Shown here: positions 23,225-34,939 of the stretch, piece by piece
How the letters are laid out: each line of letters starts with the position of its first letter
How positions within the stretch are numbered: position 1 is the first letter of the stretch
Assembly: GCA_015680685.1 (NCBI GenBank)
Contig: MNCI01017655.1
Location: forward strand, 218,938-282,937
Source of the DNA: Gnetum montanum
Taxonomy: Eukaryota; Streptophyta; Gnetopsida; Gnetales; Gnetaceae
Direction of reading: 5' to 3'
Length of the DNA: 64,000 nucleotides
Position numbers and translations under genes: made by a program
Notes under the pieces: model-generated
Told to the model about the DNA's origin: nothing
The model's input: the letters and a program-made list of their open reading frames with translations, nothing else
Databases searched by the model: none

Positions 23225-24430
23225 ATAAGAGTTGAACCACAAGAAGAAACAATAGTTTCTTCACCAAGTGAAACGCTTTATAGAGATTAACGAATACCTT
23301 TACAAGGTGTGTGTCGATGGCCTAGTTCATTGGTATGTCCTTGATGCTAATCAACTGCACAGTCTTCAAGATGCTCACAAGGGTCCTTTTGAGGGGCCAC
23401 TATGTTGGAAGATGCACGGTCATTAAGATCTTGATGGCAAGGTATTCTTAGTAACCACTCTTTAGGGATGCTTACCAATTCATCTACTTTTGTGAACATT
23501 GCCAACATGATGGTGGAATGACTACTTAAATGGAGGAACCTCAAAAGTGAATCCAACCACTGTAATCCTTCAACATCTAGGGCATTGACTTCATCGATCC
23601 CATGACACCCATGTCAAATAGAAAGGCATACATCATAATCACTATTGACTATTGTACGAAATGGGTAGAATTAGTAGCTATCACTAATTGTACATATTTT
23701 ATAGCTACTTAATTTGTATAATAAAATGGTGTAAATAGGTTTGAAGTGCCACATGCACTAATTTCTGATAATGGTACTCACTTTACAAGCACCACCTTTT
23801 GAGAGCTCATGTAACACTTGGGGGTTGAACAAAAATTAACACCTTACCACCCCCAATCCAATGGTTAAGTAGAGGTAACAAATAGGGAGATCACTAAGAT
23901 CTTAACTAGAATAATTAGTAAATATAGGAGAGATTGGAGCATGAAACTCAACAATGTCCTTTGGGCCTACTGCTCCACCTAGAAACTCCCTATAGGCTAT
24001 TCTCATAATAATCCAATGTATGGAAAATTTTCAACTCTTCCTATTCAATCAATGCTTTGTACCCTTTCAACAACTTATGACGTTGACCTTGACTTGAGTC
24101 TAGCATAGAAAGAAAAACTAATGAACCTCAATGTGCTAGATGAGAACTGACTGGTAGCCTTGTCATCTAATGAGTTGCACAAGACATTCAACACACAATG
24201 CCATGACCTCAAAATAAGGAAAGTAAAATTTCAACTGGGAGACAAGGTCCTTTACAAGAACCCCATACATGTGCCACAAAGAACTAAGTTTTAAACATTT
24301 TGGGAAGGGCCTTATATCATTTATGAAACCTTTTCTTCTAGGGCCATGTTGATCTACAAACCTGAAAGCCCAAACAAGAAACTCCTCATCAACATGCAAT
24401 AAGTCAAACCTTTCCATGAGCCCAAGAGAG
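23225..24430 (+). pseudogene. Integrase relic of element C
   Basis: Zinc-binding part around 23,340-23,520, core from GIDFIDP (about 23,582). Second Asp kept in LISDNGTHF (about 23,760) and Glu kept in VEVTNREITKIL (about 23,870). C therefore keeps the residues lost in A and B, although it is otherwise riddled with stops. The C-terminal part ends near 24,430. Confidence 0.7.
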
Positions 24431-26417
24431 CCAATGCTAGCAACACCTCCTCAAAGGGACAAGCATGCTCAATATTTCAAATCTCCTCCTTTCAACTCAA
24501 TCATGGGAGAGATGATCATCCATGTTGATTATACAACTTGGCTCCTTAGTTTTTACACTTTTATTGTTTTTGTTTTTAGATCTTTTTGTTTTACACTATT
24601 TTTTGTTTTATAACATCATTAACACATTGTATCTTTCTTAAATATTATACAATTTCTTCTATGTTTTCCTTTATTTGGTTTGAATTTTTCTTATGTTTTT
24701 CTTGTGTTTATTTTACCTTATTTTCCTTTATTGCCAATAGGACATAGTGCAATTGGCTACTATTTATGGTGGTTTGTACTTAATATTCTTTGACTGCTAA
24801 TTTTTGAATTCTATATTTGAATTTTGGTATTGATAACTACAACATGGTTTCTTTTTCATGAAACAAGCAATGAGTCCACATGATCCAGCCATCCACAACA
24901 CTCTATGGTGTTCCTTATTTTGCATATATGAGGTCCCTTTCCTTAATGAAACTTTAACAAACTTGTAACCTTGTCAATTTCCAAACTTAGGAAAGATTAA
25001 ATGGGTTTATAAGGATATGACTTCAAGGGGATTTGATGCTCTCTGTACTTTTCCAAACTCTTGAGTACTTGATCTATAGGGATGCAAAGTCGCTGAAAGC
25101 GGTTGGTTTTGATCTAAACTAAGGATGGACTTTATCAAGTCATTTAATCATAAAATTCACAAGGGACATTATGTGACCATAATTTAGAACTCCATTCCTC
25201 GCTCTCTCTCATCCATCAATGCTTTCTTTAATTTACCTCATTATCAATTTTCCATGCCTTGTTCAATGTCGTAGTTTGATATGTCAAAATTCTTAGGTTG
25301 ATTCTTATGGGATTTAGTCCTTAACTTTCTACAATCATTAATTAATAATGGGGTCCATATAATTCTTATTTTGAAGGCACACAAGGGCATTATCGGCATG
25401 AGCCTACTATGGGGAGGACCCACTTGCATACCTCTTAGTTGGGCTAGTTAAGTTCTTCATCCTTAGGCATTTTTCGCAATCAAATCCTTTGTGCATCCCA
25501 TTGGTAACATCCACTTGTGCACTCCTTCACAATGTTCTCCAATGAAAAACTCTTTTTGTTGTGAATTATCTAAGCCTCTTTAAGCATTTCATCATGTTCA
25601 TAGCTTTCTGGCTTTCTAAGAACTTCAAGTTTTGTTAAAACTCTTTATTTTTTCCCTATTTGTAATGTTGGAAATCTTCTAAGCCTAGAACCTTCCAAAA
25701 CCTATAACTTTCGACCACTTGTCTAATTTACCTCATTTTTTAGTCCTACTGCTATCAAAGGTAAGCTTTACATTGTGGGAACCACCTTTTTGTAGAAAAT
25801 TTTTCCAAAATCTCTCTCGCTTTCACAAGGATTTAATAAATCAAATTACATTAAAGTCATCAATTTATGAAGTTAAACCTTTCCAACAAACTCTAGTAGC
25901 TACAAAAATCAAATAATATTAAAATAATTAATCTTCCATAACTTATCCAAGTGTAAATACCTAAAGAGACAAGGTACCTAAATGCTATAAGTACATATGA
26001 CATGCTAATCCTTGATTCTGTTGTGATCACAGATGGCACTGAAGGGGAAGCATGGACTAGAAATGAAACCATCTCAACTATGAGATAAGCGACCTAGAGC
26101 CAAAAGGTGTTAACAACCTAATAAAATTTAGATGCAAGTAGCATAATCAATGGATCTTCTCCCTCATATTTGAGCTACCAAAGGGATTTGGATGCCAAAT
26201 TTTTGCCAAGGTGTTCACTTTTTTTTGTCATGAACACCAAATTTTGTAAAAGATTATAAATCTATACACTTGTTCACTCATAGTTTGTATGTATGGTCAA
26301 AGTCACTTGGTGTGTGTGTTAGTTAGTCAATAATCTTGTACCTTCCCAATATTTTGTAAAGAACTTATTCCTCCTTTTGTTTATTCGAGGACAAGTTTTC
26401 ATTCAATCGTGGGGATA
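24431..26417 (+). other. 3' spacer and polypurine tract of element C
   Basis: Non-coding, AT-rich. CATGGGAGAGATG near 24,503, then T-rich TTTTGTTTTACAC repeats (24,560-24,612). It ends with the polypurine tract GTGGGGATA (26,409-26,417). No supported gene. Confidence 0.65.
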
Positions 26418-27259
26418 TGATGAATCATATTTTTCTTAGCCCTGATATTGGGACTCAGGCTACATTATCGAATATCTAATATCACAAGATGCATGCCTAC
26501 CTATAAATACAACACTTGGATGCATGATTCATCCATATTTTCATTAGTCATTAGCAAAGCTTCTGCAATTTGTTTTCTCTAGAGTTAGAATATTTTCTAA
26601 GTGCCTGCAGTAGAATATTTTCTGAGTGCCCACAATAGGAGTCAAAGAAGTGTATGGATCTTTATTTAAGCAATGATGTACCTAAGCACCTCAATGTAAA
26701 TGGTAATAAAGATGAGATTTTTGCAACACTTGAACTAGATTAAATGTTTTCTTTATGCATTTAATATTCATGTACTTTATTTTAATGAATTTTAATCAAG
26801 AAATTCATATAGATTAAATTGCAAACATAAGTACGACCACTTCGAGCATACCTTTAACACTTGGTACTCTTAATAGCACTTAACACTTGGTAACCTAGTG
26901 GTGCTATAACATGTTCAGGATGTGTACGAAAAGTGGGAATGGATGCTTATGTTAGGATTAGTAAGGTTTAGTTAGTCATTAGATTAATTACATTAGTTAA
27001 ACATTTATTACCTTAATTTCAATTCTTAGGTGACTTAAATCATAAAAGAGAAAATGATAAAAAACATATGCCTTAGTTACACTTAACCATACACTTGCAC
27101 TTCATAAGTGGAACTACGAAGAAAACGATTACAACAATTAGATTTACCTTAGCAGAACCAATGTACTTAGAAATCTAAAATCTTCAGAATTTGATTAGAT
27201 TGCTTAGTGGATACTAGTGATTTGTATGGTTGGGTGTAGGATATACTTGCTACTCATTA
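26418..27259 (+). repeat. 3' LTR of element C
   Basis: 842 bp, TGATGAATC... to ...CTCATTA (mutated CATCA). TATA box TATAAATA near 26,503; AATAAAGA near 26,704. It contains a local duplication of a 28-bp 'attttctaagtgcc' segment (about 26,591-26,640). Confidence 0.8.
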
Positions 27260-27363
27260 AAGGTTACATCATTATTTGCTAAAGCATGTGTAGCTCTCAA
27301 CTGAAAATTTTTGGTTAACCTATCCCAATTAATCTTCTTGGAAATTGAGAAGAGATTCAAGAA
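27260..27363. other. Unassigned host segment left of LINE fragment
   Basis: Short stretch after the LTR of C. It rejoins 28,542 once the LINE fragment is removed. Its last 15 bases (27,349-27,363) are the LINE target-site duplication. Confidence 0.4.
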
Positions 27364-28526
27364 AGGGGGGGTGTCAGACCCCAAAAATAGAATTTTATTA
27401 ATTAAATGAGATTAAGTACATGATCAACATCTGAACATATTGATGGTTAAATAGGGATAAGAACAATGACAAATGCAGATGTTGAAGGAAAACATCTTGA
27501 TACATAATCCTTCACAAGGTGCGGGAGTACATTCCAAAGAGTAACCTTATGCTGGGAATCAATAAGAACTGCAAGTTAATAAGACCAGGAGAACAACAAA
27601 GAGCTAAAAATGCTCAAAATTATGATAACACACTCTGATGTAGCAGATCGAGACTGGGAAGAGTGCACGAGTTGGTGTATCTGCTCCAAGGCTATAAACA
27701 ATAAAACAACTGATTAGTATCCAACTTTAACTTAGAAGTATGAGATAAAATTTGGAAATGCACAAGGTGAAGAATTTGAGATTTTTCCATAATATTTAAA
27801 TGATTAGAGTTGGATGAATCAGTGTTCTAGAAAAGAGCAGTGCATCTGCGCTTCCATATATAGTAAAGAACGAGGGGCCTAATAACTTTCCAAAGAAACT
27901 GAAGGTCAGTAGAGGGGGTGGCTAGAAAGCTGAACAAGATATCCTCATGGGAAAACTTGCACAAAGGAAAAACTTTAGAAACCCACTCCCATGAAGACTG
28001 AGTGAAAGAAAAATGCCAAAAAATATGGACAAAATCATCAGGACCTTCACAGAGAGGGCAATTAGGGTTTAGAATCCCAAGGTATTCACGACATTTGCCG
28101 ATAGGCAGGCCTTGATGCAGGAGGCACCAAAGAAATTGTTTAATTTTTGGAAGAGTCGGAAGGCTCCAAACTCATGAAAAGAGAGAGAGCCAAAACTGTT
28201 CAGACTCTTCTTTGTGCCATGATTGATTGCAGCGATTAACAATCATAGAGGAATCATGCAACAATTTAAAGGGCACATGTGGTTTATAGGGTAGAAGGTT
28301 CGATCCATTAGTCCACTGAAGACCATGGAAGAGACTAGGAACCGAAGCATCCAAATGCAAATACTGATGAATGAAGTGATAAAGTCTATCAAGGCAATGG
28401 TTCATAATTCTGGAAGCCCCATATAAGTTTTTGAACATATCCCAAGTAATCCATTGATTGGTGAGACAAAGACATCTAAGGGAAACAACTCCCTTTTGAA
28501 ACCAGATGGTGGTTGTCCTGGCATTT
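27364..28526 (-). mobile_element. 5'-truncated LINE fragment (ORF2 C-terminus)
   Basis: Flanked by a perfect 15-bp direct repeat GAAGAGATTCAAGAA (27,349-27,363 and 28,527-28,541), a typical LINE target duplication. On the minus strand, about 28,500-27,800 reads as the zinc-finger domain downstream of plant LINE RT (zf-RVT family). Visible features: F-W-L-S-L-F, a 'CLLHQGLPIG'-like region, NPNCPLCEG and a 'HIFW' pattern (about 28,140-27,980). It carries several stops. The 3' end (left) finishes in CCCCCCCTTT rather than poly(A). Confidence 0.7.
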
Positions 28527-28541
28527 GAAGAGATTCAAGAA

Positions 28542-28790
28542 GAATAGGAAGGCTAGGAAGATACTTCTCTTTTCATGCTTGATCAAAAAACTTTGTAAAA
28601 GGGGAGGAATAGCCTATTACATAAATGACATACTTCAAAGAGCCCTTACCACATCATGGTAGGAATTGATGAAGAAGAAGACATTTTCAAAATTTTAAGA
28701 GGAGGAGGCACCATCACCACCATCAATTAAGGACACTATAGACATTGCAAAATGCCTAAGGTGATTTAGGAAGTAAAAACAACAATAGTC
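28542..28790 (+). other. Unassigned segment with weak coding character
   Basis: Rejoined to 27,349, the plus strand reads a basic stretch (EIEKRFKKNRKARKILLF then SCLIKKLCKRGGI) before stops. I do not recognise it. It could be the C-terminal part of a retroelement-associated ORF in the element whose LTR fragment follows. Confidence 0.3.
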
Positions 28791-29217
28791 ATCTAGTGGT
28801 AAGTCAGTTTTAAGCATAAACATATATTCACTTAGTAATCCCACTAGTGCTATCACTTGGTTTGCCTAGTAGCATAACATTTGGTAATCCTAGCAATGGA
28901 TACATGAGTTTAGGATGTGTATGGCAAGCTGAGAATGGATAATCATTGCTCATAGGCTAGCTTAGGATTTACCTTCTTGTTATTAATTTAATTAATTACT
29001 TAATTTCCATCTTATTATTTAGTTCAATTCAAGGCCCCAATAACATTATAATTATGTGTCTCATTTTAGACTAAACCATACATGATAAAGTTACCACTAC
29101 TCCAAGTGGAAAGACAATGACCTATGATCAACACCAATGATCTAGATATCAAACTAGATCATGCATGAACACTTGTGATTCACATGATTGGGTGTACGGG
29201 GCTCTTGTCACTCATCA
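28791..29217 (+). repeat. Truncated Athila-type LTR (3' part)
   Basis: About 427 bp matching the R/U5 half of the family LTR: TTGGTAATCC repeats, the GAATGGATA block and the terminal GTCACTCATCA at 29,217. No primer site follows (CATTGGAAG instead of TTGGCG...), so it is a 3' LTR or solo remnant. U3 and TATA are missing. Confidence 0.65.
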
Positions 29218-30107
29218 CATTGGAAGATTTTTTACTTGAAGTTGAAGTGGAAAAGTGACATGTTCAAGCATATGTTCTTACTATCATTATTTGATAAGGA
29301 TTTGTAGGCAATAACTTGCCAATTTGAGTTAGACTTGAGCCATCGTCATAAAGGATCATCATCATTCAATGCACATCCTACTAAGGTAGGGTCCTAGGAG
29401 GGTGGTGAATGAGTGAAAGCCTAACACTTGAAGCATTATTATATTCCTTAATAAATTTTCTAATATATATTATTGGCTATATGTCTTGGGATATATTAAT
29501 AGTGAAATTATTTCAAATCCTAATATAATGTGCTAGGTGTTAGTTAAGTGGTTAACTCACAACCCCTTAATTTCAATAATGTTTTTAAAGTGAAAATCCT
29601 AATACACTGTACTAATTGTTAGCTAAGTTAACAAAGTGTTATTCAAATCCTAAGCACTTGGAGTGTAAGATGATCATTAACCATTCTAAGTTGATGCATT
29701 CCAGGTTTTGGCTTCTTCCCTAAGTGTCAAAGCCTTGGATTGCACATCTGATTTAGCTTTAAATATAGAATTCTTATGTATGTCTCCATCTATTTTAGTT
29801 TTGAATATTGAAATCTTGCATGCATCTTTAGTGCTGATGAAGGATCGGTGATGAATTATTCCAATGATGGTGATTTGCAGTAGTGAGGGTTTTGCCTTGG
29901 GAATTTCTGTGTGCGAGTTCCTAAATGGTTGTTCATGTTTTCCTTTTCTTTTTTTCTTTCAGGTTCTCATGGATCTACATGGTTATTGTGGTGCTACTGC
30001 TATGGCTGTAGTGGTGTTTGTCAAGTGGATCTATGAGGCTGAAGATAGGTGGGTAGTTCTACATAGCTACAATGATGACCGAAAACATTAGCAGCTAGAA
30101 CACCAAG
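29218..30107. other. AT-rich region, possibly 5' part of LINE K
   Basis: No supported gene. The last ~250 bp (from about 29,840) become G/T-rich and include a pyrimidine tract ending TTTCTTTCAG (29,947-29,961). If G inserted into LINE K, the sequence just left of 30,108 should be the upstream part of that LINE. Confidence 0.3.
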
Positions 30108-30112
30108 GTTGA
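30108..30112. repeat. Candidate left target-site duplication of element G (GTTGA)
   Basis: GTTGA lies just outside the inferred LTR end; GTTGC flanks the other LTR at 59,720-59,724 (4 of 5 bases). Plausible but not decisive. Confidence 0.4.
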
Positions 30113-30787
30113 TGGGCAGACAACCTAACCCTAAATTGACATGAGGGCTTGCTTGAGGTAGAGATGGGATGCCCTAAATGGTCTAGCCAATCGAATAGGG
30201 ACTTACAAAATGCAATGAGGGTGTAGTGTGAGTAGCTGCAGTGCTGATGCAAAATGATGCTAAGTGTGCAAGTGGTGTTTACAATGTTAATGATGTCAGC
30301 AGTGTCAACAGGGTCAAGCGTAGTCAAGAGTTTCAATGAAGTGGGTGGAGTGGGCAATGTCAACATGTGTAGATCACCACTTGAGCATATTTTTAGGTAT
30401 GGCTATGAGGTAAAACAATGAAAAATACAAGTAAAATATAAAAAATGCAAAGAAAGAGAGAGAGAGAGAAGTGGAACACCACCCCAACTAGGATTGAGCA
30501 TAGTTAATACCAAAAGGGGTTAGAAGGCACATAGTGTACAATAAGTGCAGTGGATAGCATAGTCACAATCTCAAAGGTGTCTAGCAGTGAAGACTAGCAC
30601 TCCATCAAGGCATCTACGTTTGCTAGGTTGGCTATCATGGTGTATTATTGGTTGCAGTGTTCTAGTAAACTACAATGGTCTATGATGGTCTACTGCTTCA
30701 TCCATATGCCTTTGGTCTTCTTCCAAGTGCTCCCTAGATTTGCTCATGCCAAAAATCAGCCGACCCTAAAAATGTTAAGGGCATGAC

Positions 30788-30795
30788 TATTTATA
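30788..30795 (-). promoter_or_regulatory. TATA box in 3' LTR of G
   Basis: TATAAATA on the minus strand; the equivalent in the right LTR is at 58,371-58,378. It lies downstream (in minus sense) of the hairpin array, which therefore sits in U3. Confidence 0.6.
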
Positions 30796-30869
30796 GGTTT
30801 AGGACTAGCAAAAAATGCAAGATGGTTGCCATGTGGTATAGGGAATAGTTGGGAATATGCTCTCATCCG

Positions 30870-32130
30870 ACTATGCTCTCCATTGGGCTAGTGGTATTAT
30901 GCTTTGTTGTGCTCTACCAGACTCTGCAGGACTATGAGACTGTGACTACACTACCACCACATGTGTGTGCCAAGAAAATTACAAGGTACCTAAAAAATGA
31001 AAGACAAAGACTATGCTCCAAAGGACTATGCTCTCCATGGTCTCACGTGGGGTCAAGTGTAGTTACAATTTGGGGGCAAAAGGGAATACTAGAAAAAAAA
31101 GCATTTTTGCCAACTACACTTGCCGAAGATAATTTGACTACACTCTAAAGCTAAGTCAAGCATGCTGTGGAGGCCACTAGAGACTATTTTGGCTGACTAC
31201 GCTTGACTATGCTCTAGATTGGGGGAGAGCATAGTCCCACACTTAGAGAAAACATGCAAAAAAAATGGTCATCTCTAGAGCTAAGTCGAGCACCATTGCT
31301 ACATTGTGGAGGCCATTAGAGCCTATTCTAGCTGACTACGCTTGACTATGCTTTGGATTGGGGGAAAGCATAGTCCCACACTTAGAGAGAACATGCAAAA
31401 AATGGCCATGTGCTAACTACACTCTCCATTGAAAGCTAACTATGCTCTAGGTTGGTGGAGAGCATAGTCCTAGGACTTAAAAAAAACTTACTTCCTACTA
31501 ACTACGCTCTCTATGAGAGGCTGACTATGCTCCCAACTAGGGGTGAGCGTAGTCTCAGCACTTAGAAAAAATTTGCAAAAATTAGCTTTCATGCTAACGA
31601 CACTCTCAATTGGGGAAGAGCGTAGTCCTAACAGTTAGAAAAAATTTGCAACAACTACCTTTCATGTTGACTATGCTCTCCATGAGAGGTTGACTATGCT
31701 CTCAACTGGGAGAGAACATAGTCCCAACACTTAGAAAAAATTTACAAAAAATTGGCTTTCTTGCTGACTATGCTCTGCATGAGAGGCTGACTATGCTCTC
31801 AATTGGGAGAGAGCACAGTCCCAGCACTTAGAAAAAATTTGTAAAAAATTAGCTTTCATGCTGACTATGCTCTCCACGAGAGGCTAACTACACTCTCAAC
31901 TAGGGGAGAGTGTAGTCCTGACACTTAAAAAAATTTCAAAAAAAACTAGCTTTCAGGCTAACTATGCTCTCCATGAGAGACTAACTATGCTCTCAACTAG
32001 GGGAGAGCATTGTCTCAACACTTAGCCAAAATTGTGAAAAGTAGCCTTTATGCTAACTATGCTCTTTATGAGAGGCTGACTATGTTCTCAACTAGGGTTG
32101 AGCATAGTCCCAACACTTAGCCAAAATTAC
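30870..32130 (-). repeat. Tandem hairpin array in U3 of G (left LTR)
   Basis: About ten units of 95-105 bp. Each contains GACTATGCTCTC, a short spacer and the inverse GAGAGCATAGTC, followed by a conserved 'cacttagaaaaaatttgcaaaaa' block. In the best units the arms pair over about 12 bp around an 8-10 bp loop (for example near 31,789-31,822). Units vary by CG/TG/CA changes. Confidence 0.85.
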
Positions 32131-32169
32131 AGTCAAGATACCATAGTCTATAGATTTGATGGTGTTTCA

Positions 32170-33460
32170 TTGGTCCCTCTTTGTTGACGTCTAAAGGAGT
32201 GGCCCGAGAGACATCAATAAAGAATAGCAAAACACCACAATAGAATTGGCACCAAGATCACTCTTTAGTGAGTGAACGTATGTCGTTACACCATGCTCAA
32301 GAGTGCTATGGATAGTAGTATGGTAAATGGAAGGTTAGAAGTGGTAGTAAAAGGTGTAGGTGATGTGCTTGGGATAAAAGGAAAGATGAGGTGCAAGTAG
32401 GATGTTATGATGCAAGGACATCACAGCTGATGGTGACCATGGCACTACAGTGGCTTTCCCTTGAAAATGTTGACCTCCCGTCAGAGTGCTTATGAGAGAG
32501 TTAAGGTGTAGGTTCAAGGCTAGGCTGGTTGTGAAACTGCTTTGCTACTGAATTACTTAACAACACACTTTTCCCCCTCACCCCTTTTTTGTGGTGAGGT
32601 GAACCTTCTTTGGGCTTTGCATATTACTAAATGATTGTTGTGAAGTGAAATGTTTTACATCAACTGAGCTACATGTCACTAGATGGGCTTTGCCTTGTCG
32701 TTGATGAGACTGCATGGTATCCATACAATAGGTGTTTCCTCACCAAGATGACTTATGTTACATCCACCTAGGCTTTGACTAACCAATAGAGACTTTCCAT
32801 GGGATGACTTATGTTACATTCAGCTTGGGAAGCTAACATTTGAGGTTAGATGTGAAGAGGGTGCCATGTGGTAAAGGTTTGCAATCTTTGCTATGCAGGG
32901 AATGAGAGGGTATTGAAATGTAGGAGTAGGCTATAATAGGATAATAGGGATATGTGCTCTTGAGAGGTTTAACTAGTCCACTCATGCACATTGGAGCAAT
33001 GTGGTAACTTACTGCTATGATGAGATGCACCTTTGCATGACCACCTGAGGCTTCATCCTACAAACAAAACTCTGAGAAGACAAGAAAATCACACAAGACA
33101 TAAATGCAAGTAGACTACATAAATGCAAAAGGCCACATCAACGACATAAGTTGTGCAAATTGCAAGTGCTTCATTTTAGAACTATAGTATGCCCACTCAC
33201 TTGCTTGTAGAAGGATGGGAAAAAGTCAATAATGCAAACCCATTTTAAGATCTTAGTATACCATGGCTTAACTAGTTTAAGGTCCTAGCAAATAGTTGGG
33301 CCCAATTTAAGGTCTTGGCAAACCATGATGTGCTATTTTATAATCCTAGCAAACTGCTCTGTGCCAATTTAATGTCGTAGCGGATGAGCTGTGCCAATTT
33401 AATGTCATAGTAGACGAGCTGTGCCAATTTAATGTCATAGTAGATGAATGGTTACCTTGC
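32170..33460 (-). other. 3' untranslated region of G with polypurine tract and 30-bp repeats
   Basis: Directly upstream (minus sense) of the 3' LTR is the purine run AAAGAGGGACC (32,172-32,182 on the complement), the likely polypurine tract. At 33,357-33,448 three copies of a 30-bp repeat (ctgtgccaatttaatgtca...) are tandem, with more diverged copies back to about 33,240. No ORF is supported. Confidence 0.55.
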
Positions 33461-33464
33461 TTCA

Positions 33465-34850
33465 TTGATGTGTGGTGCTACATGCTTAATGTAGTACAGC
33501 TTTAAGTGTAAATGATTCACTGGATTGGCAAACTCATTTCTATCTTGATCAGCAAGCTTGAATGCTCCATTGTCATAAGCCTTAGTGACCAAGAAAGGCC
33601 CTTCCCAATTGGCTAAGAATTTTTCTATGGGTTAGTGAATGGCCTTGAGGACTAGGTTCCCTTTCTTGATCTGATGTTGATGCTGATTATGACAATGCTT
33701 TTGTTGTTGTTTTTCTTGGTGCCACTAAATGCAATCAAGCGTACGCATGCACTCTTCCTCTACTGAGTCAAGGTCTACAATTCTGAACTCATTATTCTAA
33801 CCTTCATTGATGAAGTCTAAGAGGATTAACTAGAGTGATGGAACCTATAATTCAAGTGGAAAAATTGCTTCAGATCCATAGACAAGGCTATAAGGCATCA
33901 TACCTGTTGCTGTTTGATGTATCATGCAGTAGGCCTAAAGTGTGTAGACTAATTGCTTATGACATCATCATTTGCTATTGCTTACCATCTTCTTGAGGAG
34001 GTTGACAATGACCTTGTTAGTGGCCTCCACTTAGCTATTTGCCTGTGGGTAGTATGGAAATGAAGAGAAGCATTTAATGCTAAAGTGCTCACAAAAGGCT
34101 TTGGTTTTAGTGCTACTAAACTGCAGTTTGTTGTCCCTCACTATGATCATGGGCAAACTGAAACAGGTGACTATGTTGTCCAACATGAACTTGCAAACCT
34201 GTTATGATGTTGTCTTCCTAAAGGAAATAGTTTCAACTAACTTGGTGCAATATTCTGTTGCAATTATTATAAAGCTATATCCCATAGAGGACTTAGGCAT
34301 TATCAATTTGATGATGTCTAGGCCCCAACATTGGAACGGCCACATGATTTGCATTGTGTGCAATTCAGCTGGTAGCATGTGCATTAAGTTGCTATGTCAC
34401 TAACAAATGTTGCACATCTTGACTTTAAGACACAATTACTCTCCATGTAAGGACAATAGTAGCCTAACCATCTGCTTTTTACTACCATTTCCCTAGGTGC
34501 TATGTGACCTCCACATAGTCCTTCGTGGACCTACTCAATGATTATTTTTACCTCATTTTCACTTATGCAAGTTAGCAATATCCCATCGTAGGATTTGTGA
34601 CATAGTGTGTTATTACCTATGATGACATACTACTATGAACATTTACATACTTCATCCTTTTGAGTAGTTAAGTGTTGCAGATGCTCACCTTGTAGAAGGT
34701 ACACCTTGATATCGTCATACCACTCTTTTGCATGGGTGGTGCTAACTATGACTATGGATGCATCTTTGAAGGTTTGTGTGATAGGTGCAATGCAATCTAC
34801 CACAAGGGTGGGCAATGCATTGAACATCCTAGGCACTATGCTAAGGGCTA
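33465..34850 (-). pseudogene. Integrase relic of element G
   Basis: On the minus strand: a zinc-binding region (about 34,600-34,400; VHEGLCGGH, later C..C) and a catalytic core starting WGLDII (about 34,350). The second Asp is in IIVRDNKLQF (about 34,140) and the Glu in VEATNKVI (about 34,030). The C-terminal part has WEGPFLVTKAYDNGAFKL (about 33,600) and ends near 33,465. The WGLDI/ATEY/KLVE pattern is that of Tat-type integrases. Several stops. Confidence 0.75.
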
Positions 34851-34939
34851 ATGTTGCAAGTGCGTTGGCAATGGCATTTTACCTTAGCAAACATGCTGGA
34901 CATTAGCAATTGCAAAGTATTGTAGCAAGTGTTTTGCCA

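Larger units (their letters stand above)
20878..27259 (+). mobile_element. Element C: Athila-like retrotransposon, outermost of the left nest
   Basis: Visible from the start of its protease region to its 3' LTR end. The 5' LTR and gag lie off-window, separated by insertion A. It is more diverged than A or B: more stops, LTR end CATTA instead of CATCA. It is therefore the oldest layer. Confidence 0.8.
30113..32169 (-). repeat. 3' LTR of element G
   Basis: In minus orientation it runs from TGAAACACC (32,169) to ...CTGCCCA (30,113). It shares long collinear similarity with 57,708-59,719, including a (GA)n run (30,452-30,469), the TATA region and the hairpin array. The two LTRs have diverged visibly, so the insertion is old. 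Confidence 0.7.

Noticed and set aside
31000-32130. CRISPR-like array
   Set aside because: Units are whole tandem repeats with degenerate hairpins inside LTRs, without unique spacers, in a plant retroelement context.
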